Part shown: positions 34,985 through 45,339 of the stretch, piece after piece
Numbering within the stretch: the first letter of the stretch is position 1
Layout: every line of letters starts with the position of its first letter
NCBI RefSeq assembly: GCF_018861735.1
Contig: NZ_JAHLEB010000004.1
Coordinates: 62,001 to 126,000 of the forward strand
Reading direction: 5' to 3'
DNA length: 64,000 bases
Source: Clostridium lacusfryxellense
Lineage (GTDB): Bacteria > Bacillota > Clostridia > Clostridiales > Clostridiaceae
Program-made: the position numbers and the translations under genes
Notes under the pieces: model-generated
Seen by the model: only the letters and a program-made list of their open reading frames with translations
Told to the model about the DNA's origin: nothing
Databases searched by the model: none

Positions 34985-35353
34985 CTATAATTGAAAAGCG
35001 TCTACGATATGATTAACTAAAAAATTATCATTTTCGTTATTAAGTATAATTTCCATAACATCAAACCTAAAATTAGAGTCGAAAATATATTTCCATGAAA
35101 TGTATACTTGAGCTGTTTTATAAATTTTTCTCTGTTTTGAATAAGTAACTGCCTCAGCGGGCAATCCAAAATTTATTCCATATCTAGTTTTCACTTCTAT
35201 AAAGCAAACATAACCTTTATGCATTGCTATAAGATCAATCTCACCACACTTGCAACTAAAATTTTTTTCTAGAATTGTATATCCTAAATCTTTCAAATAA
35301 TTCTCAGATATATTCTCACCGAGTGCACCAATACTTTTATTGAATGCCTTCAT
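34985..35353 (-). CDS. yraN: YraN family (UPF0102) endonuclease-like protein
   Basis: YraN proteins have a Holliday-junction-resolvase-like nuclease fold; their role is not settled, though they travel with rnhB and DNA-uptake genes. The 122-residue product has GALGENISENYLKDLGY, NFSCKCGEIDLIAMHKGYV and FIEVKTRYG, giving the family core E-x-D-x(n)-E-V-K. AAAGGAGG lies 8 nt before its ATG on the minus strand. Its orientation is opposite to the neighbouring rnhB and comM-dprA genes, suggesting local rearrangement when the polysaccharide locus arrived. Confidence 0.9.
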   Translation of the reverse strand: MKAFNKSIGALGENISENYLKDLGYTILEKNFSCKCGEIDLIAMHKGYVCFIEVKTRYGINFGLPAEAVTYSKQRKIYKTAQVYISWKYIFDSNFRFDVMEIILNNENDNFLVNHIVDAFQL

Positions 35354-35602
35354 CTAAAACATCCTCCTTTAACCGACTCCTAATTTTGAAATTGGAACTT
35401 TTGAGTAAAACATGCTATTTTATTATGCTATTTAAGGATAGTATATCCAATTTATGAAGAAAATATTTAATTCACTTTAGTTATTAAAACTTTATGTATG
35501 AGAAATCTTTCTAGATTTATTTAATCAAAAGGATAATTATTTCTTTGAAGGGTAAAATATAATTAGATTAAAAATATTGGTTAATGGAGGTGTTTTTAAT
35601 AA

Positions 35603-35989
35603 ATGAAGGACGAATGCAAGGCAACATTTCAAATAAAAAAAGAGGAGCTTGATATAGCAAAAGAATGGATGCAAACATCGGAAGTAAACATTTGTAGGCA
35701 AACTATCACGGAGGATAGGAGTTTTATTGTGCCAGTTAAACGAGAAGAACTCGTAATAACGAAAAAAAATCTTGCCTCAGCTACCACAGAACATGACGAT
35801 ATGCCCCCAGAAATTATTCGTATAATACTTAATGAAGAACACGTCGAATTCAATAAACATACAGTTAAGTTAGAGGATGTATCCATTTATAAACAACAGC
35901 TACAAGATATAAAACACATTGAAGAGATATTGAAGAGGGAGGTGCCTATAGTCAAGATTTCTAATGCCCTAGATTATAGGCATAATTAA
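35603..35989 (+). CDS. DUF2382-like (YsnF/AvaK-type) stress-associated protein
   Basis: The 128-residue product has the DUF2382 pattern, with acidic-basic beta-hairpin repeats. One half (about 8-55: IKKEELDIAKEWMQTSEVNI, TITEDRSFIVPVKREELVI) is echoed by a second (about 75-122: LNEEHVEFNKHTVKLEDVSI, HIEEILKREVPIVKI), an internal duplication. Such proteins are linked to general stress in other bacteria, but no biochemical activity is established. TGGAGGTG at 35585-35592 precedes the ATG. It stands alone between yraN and comM with its own terminator. Confidence 0.7.
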   Translation: MKDECKATFQIKKEELDIAKEWMQTSEVNICRQTITEDRSFIVPVKREELVITKKNLASATTEHDDMPPEIIRIILNEEHVEFNKHTVKLEDVSIYKQQLQDIKHIEEILKREVPIVKISNALDYRHN

Positions 35990-36007
35990 AATTAAGCTAG
36001 TAAGGTG

Positions 36008-36049
36008 TAGCACAGGACATGATATTATGCCTGTGCTATTGTTTTTTTA
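36008..36049 (+). terminator. Intrinsic terminator after the DUF2382-like gene
   Basis: TAGCACAGG (36008-36016) pairs perfectly with CCTGTGCTA (36030-36038), followed by TTGTTTTTTT. Confidence 0.9.
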
Positions 36050-36162
36050 TTTTTAAGGACTCTAATATAATTAAATAAAAAAATAAATTTACTTGTAGTT
36101 ATTTTGTTGATAATTATGTCAATAATTATGAAATAAGAAATAATAAAGGTAAAGGTGATAAT

Positions 36163-37686
36163 ATGGCAATACAAATCATGTCTGCTGCATTTACAGGAAT
36201 TAAAGGAGTTATAGTTACTGTTGAAGTTGATATAACACGTGGATTACCTGCTTTGAACATTGTTGGCCTTGCAGATATTTCAGTTAAAGAGTCAAAAGAA
36301 AGAGTGAGATCTGCAATACTAAACTCGGGCTTTGATTTTCCAGTAAATAGGGTAACTATAAATCTAGCACCGGCAGATTTAAAAAAAGAAGGATCTTTAT
36401 TTGATTTACCCATAGCAATAGGTATTTTACTAGTAACTAAACAAATAAATGTAAATGATATTGATGATTATCTTTTTATAGGAGAACTTTCTTTATCGGG
36501 AAGGCTAAAAAAAGTGAGGGGTTCGTTACCCGTTGTTATGGAAGGCATGGAAAACAGTATTGAAAAGTTTATTGTTCCTACTAATAATGCTAGAGAATGT
36601 AGCCTTGTTAAAGCTGCAAAAATATTTCCACTAGATAATTTAAAGCAAGTAGTAGAGTTTTTAAACTATAAGGATTTAATGCCTTATGAGAATATAAATG
36701 ATGAGGAGATATTAGTTAATGAGAAGTTAGATTATGAAGATGTATTGGGACAGGAGAGTTCAAAACGAGCTATTGAAGTAGCAGCAGCCGGCGGCCATAA
36801 TGTTCTAATGTATGGACCGCCAGGTTCTGGAAAATCAATGATGGCTAAGAGAATACCAACTATACTACCTTCACTAAGCCCTGCGGAGTCACTCGAGGTT
36901 ACTAAAATTTATAGTGTTTCTGGAAAACTTGGTGATAGTGAAGGAATTGTTTTGCAAAGGCCTTTCAGAAGTCCACACCATACTATTTCAAGAATTGCTT
37001 TGGTTGGAGGTGGGAATAAAATAATACCTGGTGAAATCTCGTTGGCTCATAGAGGGGTATTGTTTTTAGATGAAATATTAGAATTTAAAAAAAATGTGTT
37101 AGAGATACTAAGGCAACCTCTAGAGGAGAGGAAAATTAGTATTTCAAGAATTAATGGAACAATAGAATACCCGTCAAATTTTATGTTCGTAAGTGCCTTA
37201 AATCCTTGTCCTTGTGGTTATTACGGATCTTATGAGAAGCAATGTACTTGTAGTGAGTATGAGAGACGGAGATATTTGAGTAAACTCAGTGGGCCATTAC
37301 TTGACAGAATCGACGTTTTTACGGCAGTTAACTTTATTCCTTATGACAAAATAGTTAGTGAAAATAGTAGTGAAAAATCTGATGTTATTAAAAAAAGAGT
37401 AGAGCAAGCTAGAGCTATCCAAGGAAAAAGATTTAGAATGGATGAGATTCATTGCAATGCTGAGATGAGTCAAAAGCAAATCAAAAAGTACTGCCATTTA
37501 GATAAAAAGGCTAGTAAAATCATGGAGCTTATGTATAATAAATTTACATTAAGTACAAGAGCTTATTCTAGAATTCTTAAGGTAGCAAGAACTATTGCAG
37601 ATTTAGACTCCAGCGAAAATATTTTAGATAAACATATTATTGAAGCAATGCAATATAGAAGATTTATAGATGAAAGGATAGTTTAA
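36163..37686 (+). CDS. comM: ComM/YifB Mg-chelatase-like AAA+ ATPase
   Basis: ComM is a hexameric helicase that promotes branch migration during natural transformation. The 507-residue product has an N-terminal Lon-like domain (GLPALNIVGLADISVKESKE, NLAPADLKKEGSLFDLP), Walker A GPPGSGKSM (218-226), Walker B GVLFLDEILEF and the conserved NPCPCGYYG with further cysteines (CTCSEYERRRY). GTG/ATG alternatives are not an issue here, since AAAGGTGA precedes ATG 36163. It lies immediately upstream of dprA, another transformation gene. Confidence 0.95.
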   Translation: MAIQIMSAAFTGIKGVIVTVEVDITRGLPALNIVGLADISVKESKERVRSAILNSGFDFPVNRVTINLAPADLKKEGSLFDLPIAIGILLVTKQINVNDIDDYLFIGELSLSGRLKKVRGSLPVVMEGMENSIEKFIVPTNNARECSLVKAAKIFPLDNLKQVVEFLNYKDLMPYENINDEEILVNEKLDYEDVLGQESSKRAIEVAAAGGHNVLMYGPPGSGKSMMAKRIPTILPSLSPAESLEVTKIYSVSGKLGDSEGIVLQRPFRSPHHTISRIALVGGGNKIIPGEISLAHRGVLFLDEILEFKKNVLEILRQPLEERKISISRINGTIEYPSNFMFVSALNPCPCGYYGSYEKQCTCSEYERRRYLSKLSGPLLDRIDVFTAVNFIPYDKIVSENSSEKSDVIKKRVEQARAIQGKRFRMDEIHCNAEMSQKQIKKYCHLDKKASKIMELMYNKFTLSTRAYSRILKVARTIADLDSSENILDKHIIEAMQYRRFIDERIV

Positions 37687-37730
37687 ATATATAAATAAAA
37701 GAATACAAAGGAATGAGGTTAGTAAAAAGA

Positions 37731-38813
37731 ATGAATGACTACGATATATGGTTCTCTTTAGTTAAATTATCACCTAAAAATAAATTAAAATTAATAAAAG
37801 ATTTCCATTATACTGAGCAAATATGGTATTATGGTGTACATAATAAAAAAACTGAATATTTTAATAATAATTTAATAAACGTCTTAACTAGTGCCTGGAA
37901 TGAAAATGAAATTGCTAATGTACAAAAACATTTAGATGATAATAACATAAAATCAATATGTTATTATGAAGATAATTATCCTAAAAAATTAAAAAATTAC
38001 GATGATGCGCCATATGTTTTATTTTATAAAGGTAACATATTGCCATTAAATGAGGGGTATAATATTTCGATAGTAGGATCAAGGAAATATTCAAATTATG
38101 GTAAAGACGTTACTAAAATTATTTGCTCAGATTTATGTGCTAATAATTTTAATATTATTAGTGGAATGGCTAAGGGTATTGATACGTTTGCACATGTGAG
38201 TTGTTTGGACAATGGGGGGTATACGTGTGCAGTATTAGGTTCAGGGCTAGATATAGTATATCCTAAAGAAAATATTAAAATTTTCAATAAAATAATTGAA
38301 AAGGGATGCGTTATATCAGAATTTTTACCGGGAACACAACCATATGCATACAACTTTCCTCAAAGGAACAGAATAATAAGTGCTCTGAGTGATATTATTA
38401 TTGTAATAGAGGCTGGAGAAAAAAGTGGATCATTAATTACTGCAAATCTAGCGCTTGATCAAGGCAAGGATGTTATGGCAGTTCCAGGATCCATATTTTC
38501 ATTTGAAAGTAAAGGAACAAATAAATTAATAAAAGATGGAGCATACCCTCTGACTTGTACAAATGATATATTTAATTTAATTGGAATAGAAATGAAAGAT
38601 GGAAAAGAAACCACTGTAAGCTCCTTTACTAGCAAGCTTAGCAAAGAAATTTATAATATTATAAATGATAGTCCACTACATATTAATGACATTATTAGAA
38701 TAACTAAAGTTGACATAAAACAATTATATGAGGTATTATTTGAAATGCAGATTAAAAATGAAATATTATGTCTATCAGGAAACTATTATGTAAAAGTAAA
38801 TGACAAAATATAA
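37731..38813 (+). CDS. dprA: DNA-processing protein DprA
   Basis: DprA loads RecA on incoming single-stranded DNA in transformation. The 360-residue product has an N-terminal helical region and the Rossmann core: IVGSRKYSNYG, NIISGMAKGIDTFAH, AVLGSGLDIVYPKEN, FPQRNRIISALSD and VIEAGEKSGSLITA. A winged-helix-like C-terminus (about 290-355) follows. I place the start at ATG 37731 (MNDYDIWF); ATG 37713 is in frame, but its AAAGG is only 1-2 nt away. It is 40-odd bp after comM and probably cotranscribed. Confidence 0.93.
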   Translation: MNDYDIWFSLVKLSPKNKLKLIKDFHYTEQIWYYGVHNKKTEYFNNNLINVLTSAWNENEIANVQKHLDDNNIKSICYYEDNYPKKLKNYDDAPYVLFYKGNILPLNEGYNISIVGSRKYSNYGKDVTKIICSDLCANNFNIISGMAKGIDTFAHVSCLDNGGYTCAVLGSGLDIVYPKENIKIFNKIIEKGCVISEFLPGTQPYAYNFPQRNRIISALSDIIIVIEAGEKSGSLITANLALDQGKDVMAVPGSIFSFESKGTNKLIKDGAYPLTCTNDIFNLIGIEMKDGKETTVSSFTSKLSKEIYNIINDSPLHINDIIRITKVDIKQLYEVLFEMQIKNEILCLSGNYYVKVNDKI

Positions 38814-38896
38814 GTAAATAGATTATAACTATAAATGACATGATATAAGTAGATGTATATTTACTTATATTAGAATACATTGATGGAGGGGATAAG

Positions 38897-41008
38897 ATGG
38901 GACAAAAACTTGTTATAGTTGAGTCACCTGCAAAAGCCAAAACTATAAAAAAATATTTAGGAAGTAATTATATAGTAGAAGCTTCCATGGGACATGTTAG
39001 AGATTTACCAAAAAGCCAATTGGGTGTTGACATAGAAAATAATTACGAACCCAAATATATAACTATTCGTGGTAAAGGGGAACTCTTAGATAAACTAAGA
39101 AAAGCAGCTAAGAAAAGCGAAAAAATTTATCTGGCGACAGATCCTGATAGGGAAGGCGAGGCAATAGCCTGGCATTTAGCAAAAGCCCTTAAAATTGATG
39201 AGAAAGATAAGTGCAGGATAGAATTTAATGAGATAACTAAAACAGCTGTTAAAAATGCAATAAAATCTCCAAGAGCAATAAATGAAACTCTTGTAGATGC
39301 ACAACAGGCAAGACGTATACTCGATAGATTGGTTGGATATGAAATTAGTCCTATACTTTGGAGAAAAGTTAAATGGGGACTTAGTGCAGGAAGGGTTCAA
39401 TCTGTTACTCTTAAAATAATCTGTGATAGGCAAAAGGAAATAGAAAAATTTATAACTAAAGAGTATTGGACTATAGAATGTGAATTAGGCAAAAAAGGAG
39501 AACCTCAGAAGTTAATTGTAAAATTGACCTCAAAAGGAAAAGATAAAGTAGAAATAAATTCTAAAGAAGAAAGTGACAATATTATCTCTGAACTTAATAA
39601 AAATGAGTTTGTTGTAAGTAAAACTAAAAAATCTTCAAAGAGTAAAAATCCATTACCACCATTTATAACAAGCACACTTCAGCAAGATGCATATAGAAAA
39701 CTTAATTTTGCAACTAAAAGAACAATGTCTATTGCACAACAGTTGTATGAAGGAATGGAAGTAGAAGGTCATGGAACGGTAGGGTTAATTACATATATGA
39801 GAACGGATTCTACTAGAATAGCCGCGGAAGCTCAATTAAGTGCAAAAGATTTTATTGAAACTAAGTATGGTAAGCAATATTATCCGAGTACCCCTAGAGT
39901 GTTTAAAAGTAAAAAGAACATACAAGATGGTCATGAAGCTATAAGGCCGTCGTATATTGAAATAACACCTGAGATAGCAAAGAAAACACTTAAAGCTCCA
40001 CAATACAAATTGTACTCCTTGATATGGAATAGATATGTGGCGAGTCAAATGGAAGCATGTATGCTTGATACTATATCTATAACCGTAAACAACGGTGAAT
40101 TTATACTTAAAGCTTCTGGTTCTAAAATATCTTTTGATGGTTTTCGAAAAGTATATAATGAAGATTTAGAGGAAGAAGAAAGTACTATGAAAATTCCAGA
40201 ATTAAATGATGGTGTTATTTTGCAGAGTGAAAAAATTGAAGGTAAGCAGCATTTTACTCAACCGCCTGCAAAATTTTCAGAAGCATCTCTTGTAAAAACA
40301 TTAGAAGAAAATGGAATAGGCAGACCTAGTACTTATGCTCCAATTATTACAACTCTTCTTAATAGGAGATATGTAGAAAAAGATAAAAAAATATTGGAAG
40401 TAACAGAACTTGGTCATATAGTAAATAATATTATGAGTGAATATTTCAAGCAGATTGTTGATATTGAATTCACAGCGCAAATGGAGAATAATTTAGATTA
40501 TATAGAAGAAGGTCAAGAAAAATGGCGAAATATTGTCAATGAATTCTTTACTCCGCTTAAAATTGATATAGAAATTGCAGAGAAAGAGATAGCCAAAATT
40601 ACTATTGAAGATGAAGTTACAGATGTAGAATGTGATAAATGTGGTAAGTTTATGGTAATTAAGCACGGAAGGTTCGGGGATTTCATGGCATGCCCCGGAT
40701 ATCCAGAGTGCAAAAATACAAAAGCAATTACTAAAGAATTGGACCTCCCTTGTCCTAAATGTGGTGGAACCATTTTGGAAAGAAGAAGTAAAAAGGGTAC
40801 TAAATTTTTCGGTTGTAGTAATTATCCTAAATGTGATTTTGTAAGTTGGCATGAACCCACTGAAATAAAATGTCCTATGTGTAATACTTATATGGTAAAA
40901 AGATATAGTAAAACTAAAAACGATTATATGGAATGTTCAAATACAGAATGTAAACATAAGGAATACAAAGAAGAAGAAAATGCTGAAGAAAATACTGCTG
41001 ATAAGTAA
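38897..41008 (+). CDS. topA: DNA topoisomerase I
   Basis: TopA relaxes negative supercoils by single-strand passage. The 703-residue product has the TOPRIM domain (KLVIVESPAKAKTIKKYLG; ATDPDREGEAIAW), the active-site Tyr300 in LITYMRTDSTR, and three C-terminal zinc-finger units (CDKCGKF...CPGYPEC; CPKCGG...CSNYPKC; CPMC...CSNTEC). GGAGGGG precedes the ATG. It follows dprA and is followed by a 224-bp gap before codY, matching the clostridial order dprA-topA-codY. Confidence 0.98.
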   Translation: MGQKLVIVESPAKAKTIKKYLGSNYIVEASMGHVRDLPKSQLGVDIENNYEPKYITIRGKGELLDKLRKAAKKSEKIYLATDPDREGEAIAWHLAKALKIDEKDKCRIEFNEITKTAVKNAIKSPRAINETLVDAQQARRILDRLVGYEISPILWRKVKWGLSAGRVQSVTLKIICDRQKEIEKFITKEYWTIECELGKKGEPQKLIVKLTSKGKDKVEINSKEESDNIISELNKNEFVVSKTKKSSKSKNPLPPFITSTLQQDAYRKLNFATKRTMSIAQQLYEGMEVEGHGTVGLITYMRTDSTRIAAEAQLSAKDFIETKYGKQYYPSTPRVFKSKKNIQDGHEAIRPSYIEITPEIAKKTLKAPQYKLYSLIWNRYVASQMEACMLDTISITVNNGEFILKASGSKISFDGFRKVYNEDLEEEESTMKIPELNDGVILQSEKIEGKQHFTQPPAKFSEASLVKTLEENGIGRPSTYAPIITTLLNRRYVEKDKKILEVTELGHIVNNIMSEYFKQIVDIEFTAQMENNLDYIEEGQEKWRNIVNEFFTPLKIDIEIAEKEIAKITIEDEVTDVECDKCGKFMVIKHGRFGDFMACPGYPECKNTKAITKELDLPCPKCGGTILERRSKKGTKFFGCSNYPKCDFVSWHEPTEIKCPMCNTYMVKRYSKTKNDYMECSNTECKHKEYKEEENAEENTADK

Positions 41009-41072
41009 AAAATATATGAAAATTTTAACTGTTTTTTAGAATTGACTAAATATAATGTCGAAATTTACTACA

Positions 41073-41099
41073 ACACTGTTGATATAGCATTAACAGTGT
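41073..41099 (+). other. Inverted repeat between topA and codY
   Basis: ACACTGTT (41073-41080) and AACAGTGT (41092-41099) form a perfect 8-bp stem with an 11-nt loop and no T-run. It may be a weak topA terminator or a protein-binding site. Confidence 0.5.
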
Positions 41100-41232
41100 G
41101 ATACTATTAAATATGGAAGAATGATTCTAAAAATTTCAAATATTTTGAATTATTACTATTTAAAAGTATGATAATATATTAATTGGCTTGGATAATATGA
41201 GCTATTTATAATATAAATGAGGAGGAAATATT

Positions 41233-42006
41233 GTGTCACTATTAGAGAAAACAAGAATGCTAAATAAAATTTTACAGAAATCAGGAACAGAACCAGTAGT
41301 TTTTGATGATATTTGTAATTTACTCAGCGACGTATTGCTATGTAATGTATACATAGTTAGCAGAAAAGGCAAAATATTGGGTTATAATTTATCCAGTGGA
41401 TTTGAATGTGGTGTTGTAAAAGAGGAAATTTTGAAAACAATGAGATTTCCAGAAGACTACAACAATAGTTTGCTTAGTGTAAATGAAACTAAGTCTAACC
41501 TTACTAATAAAAATAATTGTGTATTCCAGGATAATAAGGAATGTGGAATAGAAAATAAAATGTCTACTATAGTGCCTATTAATGGAAATAGAGAAAGATT
41601 AGGTACTCTTCTCCTTGCAAGATTTGATAAAGAGTTTACAGAAGATGATTTAGTTTTAGTTGAATATAGTGCTACTATAGTTGGTCTTGAAATTTTGAGA
41701 GCTAAAAATGACTTGATAGAGGAAGAAGCAAGAAAGAAAGCAGTTGTACAACTTGCTATTGGAACATTATCTTATTCAGAACTTGAAGCCGTTCAACACA
41801 TTTTTAATGAACTAGATGGAACAGAGGGATTACTTGTAGCATCAAGAATAGCGGATAAAGTTGGAATAACTAGATCTGTTATAGTAAATGCACTTAGAAA
41901 ATTTGAAAGTGCAGGTGTAATAGAGTCTAGATCTCTTGGAATGAAAGGTACACATATTAAGATTTTAAATGAGAAACTAATGGATGAATTAAAAAAGATA
42001 AAATAA
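41233..42006 (+). CDS. codY: GTP- and branched-chain-amino-acid-sensing transcriptional repressor CodY
   Basis: CodY senses isoleucine/valine/leucine and GTP and represses stationary-phase and nutrient-uptake genes. The 257-residue product has an N-terminal GAF domain (to about 155), a linker helix, and a winged helix-turn-helix with [20 protein letters not shown] (about 205-224). The start is GTG 41233, with GGAGGAAA upstream. A candidate promoter, TTGAAT (41145-41150) with GATAAT 19 bp later, is loose. It often controls exopolysaccharide genes in other Firmicutes, but no CodY box was found at the polysaccharide locus here. Confidence 0.97.
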   Translation: MSLLEKTRMLNKILQKSGTEPVVFDDICNLLSDVLLCNVYIVSRKGKILGYNLSSGFECGVVKEEILKTMRFPEDYNNSLLSVNETKSNLTNKNNCVFQDNKECGIENKMSTIVPINGNRERLGTLLLARFDKEFTEDDLVLVEYSATIVGLEILRAKNDLIEEEARKKAVVQLAIGTLSYSELEAVQHIFNELDGTEGLLVASRIADKVGITRSVIVNALRKFESAGVIESRSLGMKGTHIKILNEKLMDELKKIK

Positions 42007-42009
42007 TTT

Positions 42010-42042
42010 AAAGCAGAACATTTTGTTCTGCTTTAAATTTTT
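42010..42042 (+). terminator. Intrinsic terminator after codY
   Basis: AAAGCAGAACA (42010-42020) pairs with TGTTCTGCTTT (42024-42034) around TTT, then AAATTTTT. Confidence 0.88.
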
Positions 42043-42064
42043 ATGGATTATTTTGATATTTATA

Positions 42065-42093
42065 TTGAAATAATTATTACTTTGTGCTATACT
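42065..42093 (+). promoter_or_regulatory. Sigma-A promoter of rpsB-tsf
   Basis: TTGAAA (42065-42070) and TATACT (42088-42093) are exactly 17 bp apart. The start near 42100 leaves a leader of about 100 nt before rpsB. Confidence 0.8.
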
Positions 42094-42099
42094 ACACAA

Positions 42100-42199
42100 G
42101 TGAGAAAATACACACATTACTTAATTGTTGGAGGGTTCCAATTTTTGGGCTTCAATAAGATGATGGTAGTGGAGGTAAAAACCAAGGAGGTTATTATTA
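42100..42199 (+). promoter_or_regulatory. Untranslated leader of rpsB
   Basis: The leader holds a small hairpin, TTGGA with TCCAA (42129-42142), followed by TTTTT, then a purine-rich stretch and two ribosome-binding-site-like blocks (GTGGAGG, AAGGAGG). This resembles an attenuator and may carry S2 autoregulation, as leaders of rpsB do in other phyla. I do not recognise a described family. Confidence 0.4.
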
Positions 42200-42901
42200 A
42201 TGGCAGTTATTTCAATGAAGCAATTATTAGAGGCAGGTGTTCATTTTGGACATCAAACTAGAAGATGGAATCCTAAAATGGCTCCGTACATATTTACAGA
42301 AAGAAACGGAATATACATTATTGATTTACAGAAAACAGTTAGAAAAATCGATGAGGCATATGACTTTATTAAATCTGTATCTGAAGAGGGTAAGGATGTT
42401 CTATTCGTAGGAACAAAAAAACAAGCTCAAGAAGCTATTAAAGTTGAATCTGTAAGAGCTGGAATGCATTTTGTAAACAATAGATGGTTAGGTGGAATGC
42501 TTACAAACTTCAAAACTATCAAAACAAGAATAGCAAGATTAGAAACATTATATAAAATGGAAGAAGATGGAGTTTTTGAAGTCCTTCCTAAAAAAGAAGT
42601 TAGTAAACTTCTACATGAAAGAGAAAAACTAGAAAAGAACTTAGGCGGAATCAGAAGTATGGATGCAAACAAAATTGGAGCTATATTTGTTGTAGATCCA
42701 AGAAAAGAAAAGAATGCAATTTCTGAAGCTAAAATTCTTGGAATTCCTGTAGTTGCAATAGTTGACACAAACTGTGATCCAGATGAAGTTGATTATGTAA
42801 TCCCAGGTAATGATGATGCTATAAGAGCAGTTAAACTAATAACAGAAAGATTAGCTGATGCTATTATAGAAGGAAGACAAGGCGAACAATTAGCTGAATA
42901 A
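42200..42901 (+). CDS. rpsB: 30S ribosomal protein S2
   Basis: S2 joins the 30S subunit late in assembly. The 233-residue product starts [20 protein letters not shown] and contains [31 protein letters not shown] and [14 protein letters not shown]-like [12 protein letters not shown], all diagnostic. AAGGAGG precedes the ATG. tsf follows after 94 bp, giving the near-universal rpsB-tsf pair, driven by the promoter at 42065. Confidence 0.98.
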   Translation: MAVISMKQLLEAGVHFGHQTRRWNPKMAPYIFTERNGIYIIDLQKTVRKIDEAYDFIKSVSEEGKDVLFVGTKKQAQEAIKVESVRAGMHFVNNRWLGGMLTNFKTIKTRIARLETLYKMEEDGVFEVLPKKEVSKLLHEREKLEKNLGGIRSMDANKIGAIFVVDPRKEKNAISEAKILGIPVVAIVDTNCDPDEVDYVIPGNDDAIRAVKLITERLADAIIEGRQGEQLAE

Positions 42902-42995
42902 TAGTAACTATATATAGATAGAACAGTTTAGGGGTAGGTGGAGGTTAATTCTTTCATGTGCCCTTTAAATTAGATATGAATAGGAGGAATAATAA

Positions 42996-43916
42996 ATGAT
43001 TAGTGCAAGCATGGTTAAAGAGTTAAGAGAAAGAACTGGGGCTGGAATGATGGATTGTAAAAGAGCCTTAACTGAAACAGATGGTGATTTGGACAAAGCG
43101 GTTGAACTTTTAAGAGAAAAAGGTTTGGCAGCAGCAGCGAAAAAAGCTGGAAGAATAGCTGCAGAAGGATTAGTATTCACATATATTACAGAAGATATGA
43201 AAGTTGGATCTGTTGTAGAGGTTAATTGTGAAACTGATTTTGTTGCTGATAATGAAGAGTTTATTACTTTAACAAAGAATGTAGCAATGCAAGCAGCAGA
43301 AACTACATCAACTACTATCGATGAATTAATTTCTGAAAAATACATAGGTGATAAATCAGTTACTGTAAATGATGCTGTTTCAGCTTTGATTGCAAAACTT
43401 GGCGAGAATATGTCTGTAAGAAGATTTCAAAAGTTTTCAATTGACAATGGTATAGTTCAAAGCTACGTTCATGGTGGCGGAAGAATAGGTGTTTTAGTTG
43501 AACTTTCATGTGATAAGCAGGATGACGTTCTAACTCAAATTGCTAAAGATGTAGCAATGCAAATTGCAGCTGCTAGTCCTTTATTCTTGGACAACACATG
43601 TGTTGATACTGAAACTTTAGAAAAAGAAAAAGAAATATACAGAGTTCAAGCATTAAATGAAGGAAAACCAGAAAAAATTGTTGAGAAAATGGTAATGGGA
43701 AGAGTAAACAAATATTATAAAGAAGTTTGTTTACTTGAACAGGTATGGGTTAAGAATGCTGATTATACTATTACAAAATATCTTCAAGAAGAATCTAAAA
43801 AACTTGGTGCTGAAATAAAAATAACTAGGTTCGTAAGATTTGAAAGAGGAGAAGGCATAGAAAAGAAAGTAGAAGACTTTGCTGAGGAAGTTAGAAGACA
43901 AGTAGAAGGTAAATAA
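42996..43916 (+). CDS. tsf: Elongation factor Ts
   Basis: EF-Ts is the nucleotide-exchange factor of EF-Tu. The 306-residue product has the UBA-like N-terminal domain [20 protein letters not shown] (the classic EF-Ts signature), [16 protein letters not shown], and the C-terminal core and dimerisation parts (FVDNTCVD-like [16 protein letters not shown]). AGGAGG lies 8 nt before the ATG. A good terminator ends the rpsB-tsf transcript. Confidence 0.98.
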   Translation: MISASMVKELRERTGAGMMDCKRALTETDGDLDKAVELLREKGLAAAAKKAGRIAAEGLVFTYITEDMKVGSVVEVNCETDFVADNEEFITLTKNVAMQAAETTSTTIDELISEKYIGDKSVTVNDAVSALIAKLGENMSVRRFQKFSIDNGIVQSYVHGGGRIGVLVELSCDKQDDVLTQIAKDVAMQIAAASPLFLDNTCVDTETLEKEKEIYRVQALNEGKPEKIVEKMVMGRVNKYYKEVCLLEQVWVKNADYTITKYLQEESKKLGAEIKITRFVRFERGEGIEKKVEDFAEEVRRQVEGK

Positions 43917-43923
43917 TAATTAA

Positions 43924-43949
43924 AGGGAACACTAAGTGTTCTCTTTTTT
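43924..43949 (+). terminator. Intrinsic terminator after tsf
   Basis: AGGGAACAC (43924-43932) pairs with GTGTTCTCT (43936-43944) with one GU, followed by T residues to 43949. Confidence 0.88.
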
Positions 43950-43955
43950 AAAATA

Positions 43956-44764
<809 letters not shown>

Positions 44765-44779
44765 AATGGAGGGAATTCT

Positions 44780-45337
44780 ATGATTAAGCAAATTATTAGT
44801 CTTGCTGATGAAAAAATGAAAAAATCTATTTCAGTTTTAAAACACGAACTTGGAACTTTAAAAGCTGGTAGAGCGAATGTTTCAATGCTAGATAGACTTC
44901 GTATTGAGTCTTATGGAAGTCTTGTTCCAATAAGTCAAGTAGCAAACGTATCATCACCAGAAGCTAGGGTGCTTCTAATTCAGCCATGGGATAAAACAAC
45001 TATGAAAGAAATAGAAAAAGCAATATTGAAATCTGATTTAGGATTAAATCCATCTAATGATGGATCTGCAATTAGATTGATTATTCCTGAACTTACTGAA
45101 GAAACAAGGAAAAATTTACTTAAAACTGTTAAAAAAACTGGTGAAGAAGCTAAAGTTGCGATTAGATCAATAAGGCGCGATGCAAATGATAAAATTAAGG
45201 CTTTGAAGAAGAATAGTGAAATTACAGAAGATGAAGTTAAAAAATCAGAAGATATCATTCAAAAAGAAACAGATAAATTTATTAAAGAAGTAGATCAATT
45301 AATTGACACCAAAGAAAAAGAAATAATGTCAGTTTAG
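44780..45337 (+). CDS. frr: Ribosome recycling factor
   Basis: RRF, with EF-G, splits post-termination ribosomes. The 185-residue product has the conserved ELGTLKAGRANVSMLDRLRI, LIQPWDKTTMKEIEKAI, and the C-terminal three-helix-bundle segments RSIRRDANDKIKALKKN. GGAGGG precedes the ATG. It is cotranscribed with pyrH and closed by an unusually long hairpin. Confidence 0.98.
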   Translation: MIKQIISLADEKMKKSISVLKHELGTLKAGRANVSMLDRLRIESYGSLVPISQVANVSSPEARVLLIQPWDKTTMKEIEKAILKSDLGLNPSNDGSAIRLIIPELTEETRKNLLKTVKKTGEEAKVAIRSIRRDANDKIKALKKNSEITEDEVKKSEDIIQKETDKFIKEVDQLIDTKEKEIMSV

Positions 45338-45339
45338 TA

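Noticed and set aside
40493-40852. Minus-strand frame opposite the zinc-finger end of topA
   Set aside because: No start context, and it is produced by the repetitive Cys codons of topA.
41100-41232. CodY box upstream of codY
   Set aside because: AAAATTTCAAATATTTTGAA has some likeness to AATTTTCWGAAAATT, but mismatches and spacing are too many.
42043-42261. 72-codon plus-strand frame across the rpsB leader
   Set aside because: It crosses the rpsB promoter and leader, overlaps the rpsB start in another frame and lacks a ribosome binding site.
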